A DNA stretch of 64,000 nucleotides from contig NC_061817.1 in assembly GCF_021462225.1 (NCBI RefSeq), forward strand, positions 1,141,326 through 1,205,325, given 5' to 3'. Shown here piece by piece: positions 21,528-33,349 of this stretch. The first letter of the stretch is position 1. Every line of letters begins with the position of its first letter. The translations under genes were made by a program, and so were the position numbers. The notes beneath the pieces are model-generated. The model saw only the letters and a program-made list of their open reading frames with translations, ran no database searches and was not told the origin of the DNA. The stretch comes from Girardinichthys multiradiatus (Eukaryota > Chordata > Actinopteri > Cyprinodontiformes > Goodeidae).

Positions 21528-24500
21528 TTTCAAGGAAGTACCTGCTAATGTTGTGTATTGAATATATTTGCAAAGATCTGTGCTTATATAAACTCGTACT
21601 GTCTTGATTTGAGAAGAAATTGAGTGAATTAAATGAATGTATGGGAACTGAGAACTCTTAATGTGCACAAAGGTGGACCGGAAGTTGATCTTGGGAATCG
21701 CTGGGAGAGCAGTTCTCATTTGGCCCTTCAGATTCACATGAGGTTGCTGTTAGCTACAACCTTCGGATTTTGGTTTATTAATTTGTTAACACATTAATGC
21801 ATTTCTGACATTAGAATAAACTGACTAAAATTAAATTCCTAGCAGGTTGTATAAAAGTCTAGAAATACTTTTTTTTTTCCACTGAGTGGAGGCACCATTA
21901 TTAAAATGAAATCAAAATGATTGAAGAAAAAATCTAAAATCTAGCTATTTGCTTCTCCTGTAAACCAGTGTATGGTAAGCCAAGATTAGAAGTTACCATG
22001 GTCCTGTCCATAGTACTACATCCCTATATAACCCTCTGTTTAATTATTTTGCCACATGGAACAGGCGCTACACAAGATTTGGACTTTGAGTAGGCCCCTG
22101 ACTTTCCATTTGTTAATTCTCAGCCAGTCCTTGGTGGATGTACTGCTATGTTGTGGGTCATGTTGCAGATTCTGTTCTGCTTCAGCTATAATGTTTTCAC
22201 ATTTTCTCAAGAACCCTCTGATTGAACCCATGCTGGATTCTATGATGGTGAGCTCACCAGGTCCTGCTGCTGACATTCATGAGGTGCATTGCATTGACCA
22301 TTTATGGTTGAATGTGGGCGTGTAGAGGGCAGAATATCAGGTGGAACCTTGTATGCAAACGTTGAGGTGCAGCCGTGATTTCAAAATTCTTACAGTTGAC
22401 GTTGATTATCCATTTGTCCAAATATGTTAGAAAAACACACAGGCTTTCATAGCTTATCCTAATTTTTACATGACTGTTAAACAGTGTATCTTAAAGTGAC
22501 ATTGAATTTTAATATGATAAATCCAATTAAGTTTATGGAAAGGAAACATTGATAAAGTATTTTAAACAGTAACTTCATGCCACTGAAATGAACAGTTGTT
22601 ATAATAAATGGTTATAAATTTCACTGAAAAGGCATTTGCAGACTACTGCGATTTTGTTGCGCTCTTCTATGACATCAAAGGCGGAACCCTCGCATGCAAA
22701 CTGACTGCTGCTACAATGGCCAGCACAGACAGCAAAGAAGAATCTGATATTTCTTTAGATAAATCACACAGTCTCTATCACACAGAGACACAGCAGAATC
22801 AGGAGAAGAAAGTCAGCTTTCGTCAGATGGTGTGCAGATGGCTGTCTAATTCGACTAGAGTCTATATTTGCCGGATGCCGGAGCACGGCCGGAGTCAATA
22901 TGCATGAATCATACCACACCACCGGGAAACAGAACCAGCACAACATCAGGATTTCAAAAATAATTCACTAAAGACGAACTAGATCTCGCTACATTAATAA
23001 ATACACACATATATGTATATATACGTGTATATATTAGTTGTTGTTTACATTAGATCAGTTAGATCAGTTACTGGGTTAACTAAGGTATTCTAAACCGAGC
23101 AATTAAACATTAAATGCACCAAATTAAGCAACAAATGTAGCTTCTCTACACTCAGTGAACTCACCCATTGTAAAACAAAACACATGAAAATATCTGGATG
23201 CATAACACGAAAAATGAAGTAGTTTAACTTCTACAGAATGAGTTAATTTGGACATGCTTCCTCATTTACCACTGGCTGTGTATGGCTCTTGGAGCTCCTC
23301 CGGGCTTCACAGCGGACCGCACCGGACTGGAGCAGATATAGTGTAAATACAGGGATACAGTATATATACGGCACTAAGTCTTAACAACCAGAGGCAAAGC
23401 TGAGCAGCATGGAGCAGCAGCAGCAGACACAAGGGATGAATCAAGATCTGAAAACACTATCTGGTGTGTCATTTTTTGTTTCACTTTATATCAGAATCTT
23501 TAGAAAAACAACAGTTTAGCAACAGCAGCAACAACCTTGTCTTTGGTGATCTTTTCCCTTCAGATGATCTGAACAGCATAGCTACAGCATCTGTTTCAAC
23601 ATTGTCCTTCGTCTGTCAGATATCCTGACCTCTGACATCAATTCTCTTGTGAATTCAGAGGGTTCTTGTTCGAAGTGGTTTGCCGAGAAGTCCTCCGATC
23701 ACAGCAGGCTGTGCTTGGTGGGACCAGCTCATCATTTTTCATTGTTACATATGCATAAATCCAGTAAATTTTACTTTTTTTTAATTTAAGATGGAGGAAG
23801 TTAAGTTAATGAAACATTACATTTCATGAGGTTGATGACACACTTACACACCCGGCTCATGCAGATAAGAATGACTTCTGGTAAGAACCTTTCAAACACC
23901 ATTTTAAGTTAATCATCTGTACATCTGCCTTCAGGGACTTTAGGACCCATCTCATATAGGGAACCACTAGTTTACTGTTTATTTTATATATTTTATCCAC
24001 AAATGGAACAGTAAACTTACAAATTATTTCAGGAAAGTTTCAGCTAAAGGTGAGAAGTGGACTACCGATCCTTCAGATGACTAAGAAATCTTTGTGGAGT
24101 CGTAAATGAGAACATTTTGCTACCTGTTTTCATGTTTACTCTCCCAGACTATTGGTGTTGGTTCTTATCAATGACCCTGTGATTGGAGCTCTGGTTTAGC
24201 GGACGGGATCTATCCAGCCTTGGTTTACTGTATAGTTCCCTCTCGGTTAGTTTTTATAGTAATGGTTCTCTTCGTTTATCCTTCATGTTTTAGTTCCTGT
24301 CAGTCAGTTTTATTCTGTTAATCAGTAATTCTGTTTATTCACGTAGTCCCTTCCACCTCATTAGATTTAGTTCTTCCTAGAGTAACTTATTACGTCAGCT
24401 GATGATTAGGTATCTTTTCCCTGTTCCTCCCAGTTTAGTTTAGTGTTAGTTTCCCCTCCTGTCTCTGCGTTTCCTAGCTCCAGTCACCATAGCACCCCCC

Positions 24501-25140
24501 AGGGGCATTCTTAGGGTCTCCAAACATTGGGGGCTTTAGCCCAAACCCAAAATATTTAAATTTCCATAAGACACTTTATAAGTAATTTAAAGTTAAAATA
24601 CCATAGGACATATTGTACCAGTTCTCTGTCTCGGCTGGGATTAGACTGAATATAAATTATTGTGAGCGGGAAGCTAACTCTTTGTTCACGACGGATATCT
24701 TCTTCAAACTTCGCCCTTGGACAACATTCCCTCAACAGGTTCAGAGGTTGGGTTTTGGGCAGATTAACAGATTGGTTTAGGATGAAATGATCTAAACGTT
24801 TTAATGTTATGAAGTTTGTTTTGTTGAACTCGGCTATCTTGGTGCTAGCATGCTACCTGTAGCACACAGGCCGGTTCGTGTTCTTTGTATGTTTTGAAGC
24901 TAAGATAAACTTTATTTAAAGGGTGGTTTTAACCAGAACATTGCTCATAACGCGCCGTCAGCGCTTATGCATTTTAACCCTGGTATTTTAAAGGTATGTG
25001 TTGATTCTGGCGCTAAGCTATCTCTAGCTTAGCACTTTAGCTAGCTTCTTTGTTAGCCCAACGGCCAGCCGGTAAGAACCCGTGTGCTAGCATTAAGGCT
25101 AGTCAACAGAAAGGTTGTTAGTTTTCAAGCTAGTGAATAA
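21528..25140. other. Unassigned 3.6-kb stretch
   Basis: No recognisable transposon or exon. A short TATATA/TGTATA simple repeat lies at 22998-23036. Frames at 22040-22325 (both strands) and 22608-22907 have no domain I can recognise. The pyrimidine-rich 24130-24500 interval resembles LTR U3 sequence in texture, but no termini are visible. Confidence 0.35.
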
Positions 25141-25933
25141 TAGTCCCTGAACATCATTTGCTAGAGTTGATAACTAAGTAAACACCATTAAGCCCCATTT
25201 CTCCAGAAAGATTTGGCTCTTTTCCAAAATACTCAATAATATTTTTTCAAATATTATTTTAATAAATAAAGGCAGTTAATTAGACACCGTTGAGAATTAG
25301 TCATCCAGGAGGTTGGTTTTATTCAGCAGATCATTATTCAAAACATTATTTTATTAAAATAATATTTAATCTGATCTTGCATTGTGAAGGGTTGTCTAAA
25401 GGTTGCTGATTATTTTCTAAGTTAGTTCCAAAACTAACTTAACTTCACTTCCAGATTCTTCAAGATAATCCTTGGTTCTCAAACATAAACATTGCATGGT
25501 AATGTTGCATCACTCTTTTTGGTCATGATTTCTAATCATCTTTAATCAACTTGTTTATATTGTACATAGTCCATTAGTCTTCATTATTCTTTAATTCTGC
25601 TTGGTAGTTTAGTTGGATTGTTTTAGCATAGTAAAGAGTTTGTTGATTGAAATATGTTTGACTTTGAGTTGACTTATTTTTGTTAATAAATTCTTGTATT
25701 TTAAGAAATTGTGTGAATTCATTCCATATGTGTGCAGAGTTTATGCTGTTCAATAATGCCTGAGCTCGTCTCACACCTTTCTATTCTGTCCTAATACCAT
25801 TGCCGTAATGGGGCTGGTATTCACAGGACAATCCTTAACAGACCGGAATATTATTTGGTAAAATATTAAAATATTAATATTAAAATATTATTATTAAATA
25901 TTAAATAATATTCTCAGATTCATATTTACAACA
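25140..25933 (+). repeat. Retroviral-type LTR (5' boundary uncertain)
   Basis: The 3' end is set by CA at 25932-25933, then TAG, then an 18-base tRNA-like primer-binding site. The AT-rich body from about 25340 is repeated in inverse orientation at 2975-3532. Two AT-rich palindromic blocks (about 25345-25370 and 25845-25915) bracket the conserved part. I cannot fix the 5' boundary, and 25140 is only an estimate. The 66-codon minus frame at 25574-25774 lies inside and is not a gene. Confidence 0.55.
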
Positions 25934-25936
25934 TAG

Positions 25937-25954
25937 TGGCGTCCCTGGGTGGGC
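25937..25954 (+). promoter_or_regulatory. Primer-binding site complementary to tRNA-Asn
   Basis: TGGCGTCCCTGGGTGGGC is complementary over 18 bases to the 3' end of vertebrate tRNA-Asn(GUU), ...GCCCACCCAGGGACGCCA, including the CCA. It sits 3 bases after an LTR end (CA-TAG-TGG), where minus-strand priming occurs in retroviruses. The tRNA match is from general knowledge of the tRNA sequence and was not searched. Confidence 0.75.
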
Positions 25955-27244
25955 ATTATTATGAACAGCTTGCACTGTACATAAATGTGAATGAATAAAA
26001 CCACAACTGCACATTATTGAAGGTACCAAGTGATTAGCTTAAAACCAGCTGTCACTGGTCACAATAGGACTCAAAACATCAGAGTTCTAACATCAGATGT
26101 CACTGATTATCTTTAAGAGAACATTATAACTCGTGACACTCCAGGAGTTCACAAATTTAGACTTTCGTCAAAATTAATAACTCCAATGTCTCCGTGCTAG
26201 TAACAATCAACTCTGCTACATAAGCAAAATTTTAGATGTTCTGACTCAGTCTGGTTCCTTCTGTGTAAGCAATAACATAAGACTTGGTTTAACTTCAGTT
26301 AACCTCAATGGCCAGACAGTTGCTGCACATCTGTATCCAGAGGCTGTATTTTGTGTAAGACCACAATTTGAAACTAAATTAACTTTGCAGTTAGTTTAGT
26401 ATCTGACCTAATTTGATGCATGTATCCATTCAGGAACTTTATAGTTTGTTTTATGGTTTGAAAGAACAGGACTTTTGCCAGATTAAATCCCAAATTTGAA
26501 CTAATCACCCTGCCATAAAGGGGGGTGAATCAGAAGTCAAATTGCAATTATTACACTTAGGAGATGTAGCAATTTTCTTTTCCCTTTGCATTTTAAACAA
26601 AATTCCCTTAAAGGTTAAGAGTAGTGTCTAATCACTAGTTCTCCCAAAGAAAGGTGAAAAATTAACTCTAAAATCACAAATATCCTTAGAGAAAGGAGTA
26701 GCATTATAACACTTGGAGCATAGTGTTATCATAAGTCACAGGTTGAATGATCAACTGGTGCACCCATTTTACAATCAAATGTTTCCAATATATGTATAGT
26801 CAGATATACATATATAGCTGGACATACATTTGTTAGATGTTGTTGCTTTTAGCAACATTCTCATAACTTTGTTGTTGTTTTGTAGTGTCTGCCAGAATAA
26901 TGGAATTAAACTCCATTATGAATTCAGCAGACGTGGAGATGCAGAAGGTGGTGGTTGCTGATCTCATCCGTTTGTCTCCAGATGAGTGGGATGTTTTAAA
27001 TCAGTTTGACCTTGCCACATGTGATCAGAGGATTCAGGAGTTGGTAAACTTCATTAAGTATCCGACTGGAGATGCTCTGATTTCAGATGTTCTTTGTCAG
27101 CTTACCTTGTTGTATCAGCAGAAATCACAACTGGAAGCTAAAAGATATTCTCAGTTACAGGCTGACCATCAGATGGCCCTTCAAAGAGAGAATGCTGCAA
27201 AGCTTGAGCTCTATAGAGCACTGTCTGCTAAAACCAGCCGCCAC
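25955..27244 (+). mobile_element. Endogenous-retrovirus-like leader and gag start
   Basis: Internal sequence downstream of the tRNA-Asn primer site. About 930 bases of leader without a long frame end in a pyrimidine-rich tract and acceptor-like TTGTTGTTTTGTAG at about 26870-26885. An open gag-position frame follows. The unit is cut off at 27244, where a different LTR starts. No protease, RT or envelope is present. Confidence 0.55.
26885..27244 (+). pseudogene. Gag-position protein start, truncated (family not recognised)
   Basis: An open frame of 135 codons, of which about 120 precede the LTR junction. The likely start is the ATG giving MELNSIMNSADVEMQKVVV (or a second Met within it). The protein is acidic to neutral and probably helical. 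LSPDEWDVLNQFDL and a heptad-rich segment QLTLLYQQKSQLEAKRYSQL suggest a coiled coil. Position after LTR, primer site and leader argues for gag. I see no late-domain motif, zinc knuckle or known matrix fold. The last 15 or so codons are from the adjoining LTR. Confidence 0.4.
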
Positions 27245-28273
27245 TGTTGGAATTATGATTATCGATTAATTAATATTTATCAAGAATTATAATTAACAAT
27301 CATAATTTGACAAAATTAATTTCTTAACCAAAATCCTCATTTATGAATCGAAGACCAGGGATGTCTTCTGGTGTCGTAACTGTGGCTCAAGGCCTTTGAT
27401 AATTACAACCGTTAAATACTCGGTAATAATTGATAACTATTACCAGAGATGTCACTGTTTAATCAACCGTTTCTGCCGAAACGTGGGGAACTTTTAACCT
27501 TATTTTGACTGACAAATCACTCTTGCACAAAATAAACGCAAAACGCCTTCTCTTTATCTATGTGAATATTTATTAAATCACAGCCTGATACAATCAGCTC
27601 TTCCGATTTAATAATCTTCACCTAATCAAACATGCAAAGTTCTACACAAAAAGGGGGTAAAATATCTAACTAAACAAAATAAAGCAAACCAGCAGTTATG
27701 GCCAAAGTGATAATATGACAAGGGAATATGGTGTTGAACGAAGCTTTGGGAGCGCAGCCCGCCAGAAAGTGTAGCTCAGTGAGATGCACTGAGGGGGGGG
27801 GAGTTGGAAGTTAATGTGCGCCCACAGAGCGGTCAATCTTCGTCCTTTGGCCTCCTTGGCGAAAAGGAAAAATATGATCTGACCGTCAGCAGTCAACTAG
27901 AACCAAGCAAGGAGGGAAAGTTACGTCTCCTTGAAACTCCATGGTTTTGGTTACGTGTTAAACTCACGTCTTCGATCGGCAAAGTGAAATTTCTGGCCTT
28001 CTTATTCCAGAAACTTCGTTCATGAATTTTTCATTGGCCAACGAAGGAGAATAAATGAAATCCACTTGGGACTCTTCTCCAGAAATTGATGTGCTTCAGT
28101 TGCTGATCCAGCTTCCAGCGTGAAAAGCAAAGCTTCTTTCAAATGTTCCTTCCTATATTGCCTCCTGTGACGTCAGACCTGGGATGGCCCCATCATCTCA
28201 GCTGCAGTGGCTGCTGGGTTTTGTAGGACAGACTATCCTGCGGTACAAAATGGCCGATGAAGTTGGAAAGGCA
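27245..28273 (+). repeat. Second retroviral-type LTR (1,029 bp)
   Basis: Begins TGTTGGAATTATG and ends GGAAAGGCA, so it has TG...CA borders. It is followed by TAG-TGGCGTCC, the same 13-base junction CATAGTGGCGTCC that follows the LTR ending at 25933. It contains ATATTTATTAAATC near 27570 and GAATAAATG at about 28050 as a possible poly(A) signal. Because a primer-site start follows, this is a 5' LTR of another element and not the 3' LTR of the upstream one. Confidence 0.5.
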
Positions 28274-28276
28274 TAG

Positions 28277-28330
28277 TGGCGTCCAGCAACGTGCAAATTG
28301 TCCATTATTCAGCTAACAAGTGGTCCAACA
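28277..28330 (+). other. Degenerate primer site and leader scrap
   Basis: TGGCGTCC at 28277-28284 matches the first eight bases of the tRNA-Asn primer site, then diverges (AGCAACG). About 45 further bases cannot be assigned before a LINE 3' end begins. Confidence 0.35.
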
Positions 28331-28556
28331 CCACAGAGACAGTTTCTTCCCCCAGGCTGTTTCTCTGATGAACACTTGACAGAACAACACCATGCATACT
28401 TGGACTGATCTCGCATTATATTCCATTGTAAAGTAAATTCTGTGTGTATGTACATTTAAAAAAATATTCTTTATTATTGAGAGCAAAGTGTACCAGAGTC
28501 AAATGCCTTGTTTGTCTGTACAAACTTGGCAATATAGCTGATTCTGATACAGATTT
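28331..28556 (+). mobile_element. LINE 3' UTR with GATTCTGAT tail
   Basis: Contains CCCCCAGGCTGTTTCTCTGATGAACA and ends CTTGGCAATATAGCTGATTCTGATACAGATT, the 3' end of a common fish CR1/Rex-like LINE, whose tail is normally AATAAAGCTGATTCTGATTCTG. Only the 3' UTR is present. Confidence 0.6.
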
Positions 28557-30129
28557 TCCAAAGGTGATTTTATTCTGACAAATTAACTTTATTGGAATGA
28601 TAATTCAAATTTATTGAATAGGACTGTCTGAGCTACCGCACCCTGTTGGTGGTTAGATGCTTCGGAGCACCTCCGGATCATCCCCAGAAGCGTCATCTCT
28701 GCTTACAATCCCTTTCTCTTAAAAGGAATAACTTTCAAACTATTCTATACTCACAACACGTTTATTCTAAATAAGGTAGAGGAATGGTTACAGAGATCAG
28801 CGCTGATGACTCCCATCCTTAACCCTCCTGGTGATTGAAATGACGAAACAGCCCTGAAAGAAGGTCACATATGGTTTTTATGTCTGGTATTCCCTCCATG
28901 GGATGCACACTCCCTCTGTGTTTATCAGTAGACTATGTGTCACCATTCTGGTGTCTATCTGACAGTGTGTAATAGCAGTTGTCCAACCCTGAAAGTGTGG
29001 CTGCAGCAGTCTAATCGCTCCTGATACAGAACGTTCCACAATCAACCCAATGTCCTTATGATGTGCGTCATTGAGGACTATTATCCTGTCCTAAGAAAAG
29101 TGAGAACATCAGCATTCATATTTTATCATTCTGGTCTGTGTGTAGAAGCTCATCTATAAGTAAGCAAGTAAGCAAGGACTATATGTTAATGACAGTAATT
29201 GTTGCCTATACTGTGCAAATAATCATCCATAGTTTTATAACATGTTTTCACAGAAGTCTACATAAAAACTCTGTTGACATTATCTGATTACAGTTTGATT
29301 TTGTTACATTGCAGCGTTTCCAAAGATGGCAGTATAGAAGTGACGGGAGTTTTGCTTAGATTTTATCATTTGACAAAATTTATCTAGATCAGTTAGATTA
29401 ATTAAAAGTAGTTAAGGATGCAATTTTGGAATTGCTAAGTTAGACTTTGGGGATATTGGGTAATAAAAGATATTCATATATTAATTTGGAGTTATTTCAA
29501 TATAGATAATATAGTGCACATGACTTGAATGCATCATGGAGTTAAAATGGGCATTAAACTCGGTGTAGAAGCGAGAGTTGGTGAAGAAATAGATATTGAC
29601 GGAACCCCGCCTTGACACAAGAGGTGCATTAGCTTCTGATGACCCTCAACCATTTTAAATACTTTCTGTGGTCCCAGAGTCTTCTGAACAGTTTAATAAA
29701 AAAACTTTAAGCTTATGATTCAAATATGGCAGGGATGACCATTATGAAGCATCTCCATCTTTCTATCTTATCTGATATGTATTTACATACTTGCCAAAAT
29801 CAGTCTTGTACAGCCAGAGGGGAATGTTTTTCCAGAGCTCAAAACCTTTTTTGTTAAGTAAGGGAGATTGTTCCTCTGTTGTAGCAGTCTAAGACTCCAT
29901 TAATAAAGTGCGCACCCTCCATTATGGTATTTAAATCACAACTTAAGACACCCCCCTCTCAGGGGTCCCGTTAACTGAATATATTTCATTTTTGACCGTT
30001 TTTTATACGATGACGGAAAAATCTGAAAATCATTTGTAATCTACCCCATTGTAATTCACATCCCTGACCACTTGGTGGTGAGTTGGCATGTTAATTAGCT
30101 GCAACCTCTGCTCCCACTCCACCCCCCAC
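28557..30129. other. Unassigned sequence
   Basis: No supported gene. About 28613-29100 has LTR-like texture (TGTCTGAGC start, ACGTTTATTCTAAATAAGG in the middle) but no second copy or primer site. Around 29320 the phrase CCAAAGATGGCAGTATAGAAG resembles the 5' end of L1/Tx1-type LINEs, without a readable ORF1 after it. Confidence 0.3.
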
Positions 30130-30308
30130 CCCCAGTTTTTTATCTTAAGGTTTTTCCTTTAAATGTACTTTATGTTTTAATTACATGCTTTGATATTCTT
30201 CTAGATTTGATTTGCTTGTTTGTCAATACTTTGATAGTTACTGTACAGCATTTTGACACCATGTCTGTTTTTTTAAATGGGCATTTAAAATATTTATTGA
30301 TTGATTAT
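30130..30308 (+). mobile_element. L2-like LINE 3' tail
   Basis: A pattern of TTTATGTTTTAATT..., TGTACAGCATTTTGACACCA, then AAATATTTATTGATTGATT. This is the diverged 3' UTR and short-repeat tail of an L2-type LINE. No coding part is attached. Confidence 0.5.
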
Positions 30309-30464
30309 GTCACCAAATTCAATGCAATGCATCGGATGCAGTGACATATAGCCGCTGCTGGAATCTAGAGCAGTGGAGACATTTTCCCTGTTGTAATGAA
30401 TTATGTCTTTTTGTGTGACAATCTAATGGATGAGTCTTTGCACTGACAAGGAGAAGGTCTGACT

Positions 30465-30725
30465 GCATTGCGTAAAGTGTAAGGTTTGGTGGAGGGAAGA
30501 TTTTGATGTGGGGCTGTTTTTGGGAGTTGGGCTTAGTGCCTTAGTTCCAGTGAAGGTAACTGTTAATGTTTCAATAGTTCCAACATGACTGCACCAGTGA
30601 GTAAGTTCCATAAAGACATGGATCAGCGAGTGTGGTGTGGGAAAACCTGACTGGCCTGCACAGAGTCCTGACCTGAACCCAACAGAACCACCTTTGGTAT
30701 TAATAAGAGTGACCTTCTTGTCCTG
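30465..30725 (+). pseudogene. Tc1-like transposase remnant
   Basis: Plus-strand translation in broken frames resembles Tc1 catalytic segments. GTGTAAGGTTTGGTGGAGG...ATGTGGGGCTG matches the VKxGGG...MxWGCF block. GGCCTGCACAGAGTCCTGACCTG matches the WPAQSPDLNP block that holds the third catalytic acidic residue, 190 bases later. No termini are evident. Confidence 0.5.
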
Positions 30726-31156
30726 CATCAATTTCTGACCTCACAAATAAACCTGCATAATATTTGTCTTAATAAAGGGGTTATGGCTCAGCATCATGCA
30801 CTTAAAAACCAGGTGAAGAAATAACTAAAAATAGCCAGAGTTAACTACAAGGACAGGGTGTAGAACATGTTTAGGTCCAACAATACTTGATCAGTATGGG
30901 AAGGAGTTAAGTCTATGATGGTGATACTAACCAAAAGGATTTTCATTCTCTTGGATTTTTAATTGTCTAATATTTTTAAGATGTTTTATAATCTTTTTAA
31001 CATTCATTCATTTTACAATAATTTTAACATTCATGATTTTATGGAGGAGCTGTCTGGTTTTAGAAATGTGTGCACAGCTGTTACAGAGTCCATTAATAGG
31101 TGAACTGTTTTTAATCTTTTTAGAAAGACCAGAGACCCTATCAGAGTCCTTCAGTC

Positions 31157-32925
31157 CAGGGGCATCATGTACAAAGCGTACTTATGCACAGAAACCTTGC
31201 GGCGCAATGTTTTTCGTTCCACTCGGCAAGTACAAAAATGATCGTTGCATAAAAGTGTGTGGAAATCCACACAAATTTTTGACCTGCCGTGAAAATGTGC
31301 GGTAGCCACGCAAACGTTTTTGACAATAATAAGCTACAGAGAACCAAAACTCACCTAAATACACTGAAACATGACTCCATTCATTTTTATTTAATTCATG
31401 ACACATCAAACCTGATTTTTTTTCATGAGTTTGAACTTTTATGGTTTAATCCCGAGCAATTAAACTGAATCCCATTTAGCCTCATAAAATAATATAACAC
31501 CTTAGAAAATAATGGAAACAACCTCAGTCAGATGTAAACTGTGAAACTTCCTCTGTTTCTGTCACCTGTAGAAAGAAATGCTGATTGGTCTTAGAGATGA
31601 TGAGCATAATGTGCATGTGCATCATCTAAGGGGCACTTTCATTCTCACTGAGAAGAAAATGGTATCAGATCAGCAGAGTAATTCCAAACAAGTCGGGTTT
31701 GATGATTCCTAAGGTGGACAAGCTGGAGACAACCACACATGTCCATAAGTAGCTGTGTGAAGTTGTTCATAATCTGCATGGAGCTGGCTTACAAAGGAAA
31801 ACTAGGTACCAGTTCCAGTTCTCACTACGCTGCGGTCCTTTCATCAGAGGGAGGTGACTGACAAGTTGGGTATTTAACAGCCATCCCTGAGTTGGGCCAT
31901 GCCAGCCATATGGGTCGGCCTCATTCAGATGTTGCTCAGATATAGAATGTTTCCCTAAACTGTTGTTCTCATTTGCAGTGAAGATTTCTGAATGTAATCA
32001 GAGCTATGGACTGTACCCACACAGCTATAAGGGCCCCATCGGGAAGAGAACATGCTTTAGTGAATAGAAAGCATTTTTATTTAACATATGTGCAACACAT
32101 CTGTGATGCGCAAAAGCGTCTCGCAAATTAAATGACACGTTGGTCTCCTCAACTCACAATTCCTTTATACTATAAAAATAAGTATAAATAATCTAATAAT
32201 AATACTTGCGTACATGATGGCTGGCTTCTTGGTCATTTTCAATTTTTTATGTGGCATCCTGAATGGTTTTAAAGGTTTAAAATTCTTCACATAGTTTGTG
32301 TGGTGACAGTCTTCCTAATAGAAATATGGGAGGCATATTCACGTCATTATAATGATCAGCCCTGAGCTATGATTGAGCTCAGTGCAGCAGCTAGACAACG
32401 CCGATTGGATTTAATGCAGACATTGTAGAACTAAACGGGTTCGAGCCAACAAACGTTTTATTTCCTGTTAGGTGTGAGTCACTGATGTTGTTCAAGAAGT
32501 TGTTGGTTTGCTGTAACTGACCACAAATATTCTTCATGATGTGTAGACACAGTCTCTCTTTTTCTCTCAGTCTCGTTTTTCTGCCAAAAAGGAACCGGTT
32601 CGGACTTTAACAGCACCATTAACATGGTTAGTTAGACACGTGATGGGGGACTGCCGGCTATTTATACTACTCTGCATATGTATTTAGGGGCGGAGACCGG
32701 GCGGTCACTTTTTAGCCACATAAAACGCCTCCACAGTCCAAGTGCCACGTGCAGCTAAGTCAAATCCCCCACAAATTGGGATGTCTGAAGGCTACTTGTG
32801 TGGTGACATATCTAAGCACAGTTTCGTACATCTGAATTTTCTTGTGTACCGCAAGTTACAGAATTTCTCCCTACCGCAAACCTTTAGTATGAAAGCTGGA
32901 CACTCTTTCATACATGAGGCCCCAG
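31157..32925 (+). mobile_element. PIF/Harbinger element copy 1, TSD CAG
   Basis: The element runs 31160-32922 with inverted ends GGGC(A/C)TCATGTA and a CAG duplication at 31157-31159 and 32923-32925. It contains a transposase fragment on the plus strand and is homologous, in reverse complement, to 61165-63580. The filled site reconstructs as a CCAGGTCC target, in line with the CWG target known for Harbinger elements of vertebrates. It is inserted in a LINE. Confidence 0.8.
31978..32140 (+). pseudogene. Harbinger transposase (DDE_4, HARBI1-like) fragment, copy 1
   Basis: The plus-strand reading has VIRAMDCTHTAIRAPSG, then HALVNRKHFYLTY. This matches the segment of HARBI1-type nucleases around the first catalytic aspartate (usually IDCTHVxIxAP...YVNRKxxHS). 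The second and third acidic residues cannot be found downstream, where frames break. The region upstream (31690-31977) is homologous to copy 2 but full of stops. Confidence 0.65.
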
Positions 32926-33183
32926 GTCCTAGTGGCACAGGGTCATGCTTTTGACTCCTTGCCCTGCAGTTGGCAGACATTTTTGCTTTCTTTTTAATAG
33001 GTTAATATGGTCCCTCAGCTCTGGAAAACTCTGTTGTTCCTTTCCCTGAAAATATGGTGGAACTACTCCAGGTCAGATGCTTTGACATTGTTAAGGAGGT
33101 CCTGCTGTCCAGTGTAAAAAATCATCTGGATCCACTTCAATTTGCCTAAAGGTCAGGCAGGGGGGTGGATGATGCAGAAGGGA

Positions 33184-33340
33184 CTCTCTTCAATTCAATT
33201 CAAAAATACTTTATTTATCCCAAAGGGAAATTAAATGTTGTTGTAGCTCATTATGTAGGTTTCTCCAAAGAGCCGTTGTAGATGCTGATTGCCGTTGGCA
33301 GGAAGGATCTCCTGTACCGCTCTGTCTTACAGCACATCTG
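33184..33340 (-). mobile_element. Rex-like LINE 3' end inserted in the plus-strand LINE
   Basis: On the minus strand it encodes a RYRRSFLPTAISIYNGS-like C-terminus in broken frame. It ends in the 3' tail ATTTCCCTTTGGGATAAATAAAGTA followed by TTGAATTGAA repeats. It splits the GVDDAEGTL part of the enclosing LINE from the TYARLLYIDFSSAFN part. Confidence 0.6.
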
Positions 33341-33349
33341 AAGAAGCCT

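Noticed and set aside
22608..22907. 99-codon plus frame
   Set aside because: No domain, no repeats, and an overlapping minus frame. Not supportable as a gene.
24130..24500. Pyrimidine-rich segment as an LTR
   Set aside because: Texture is similar to fish LTRs, but no TG...CA borders, second copy or primer site could be found.
25574..25774. 66-codon minus frame that also reads partly at 3.2 kb
   Set aside because: Its repetition is explained by the LTR-like repeat. It has no domain.
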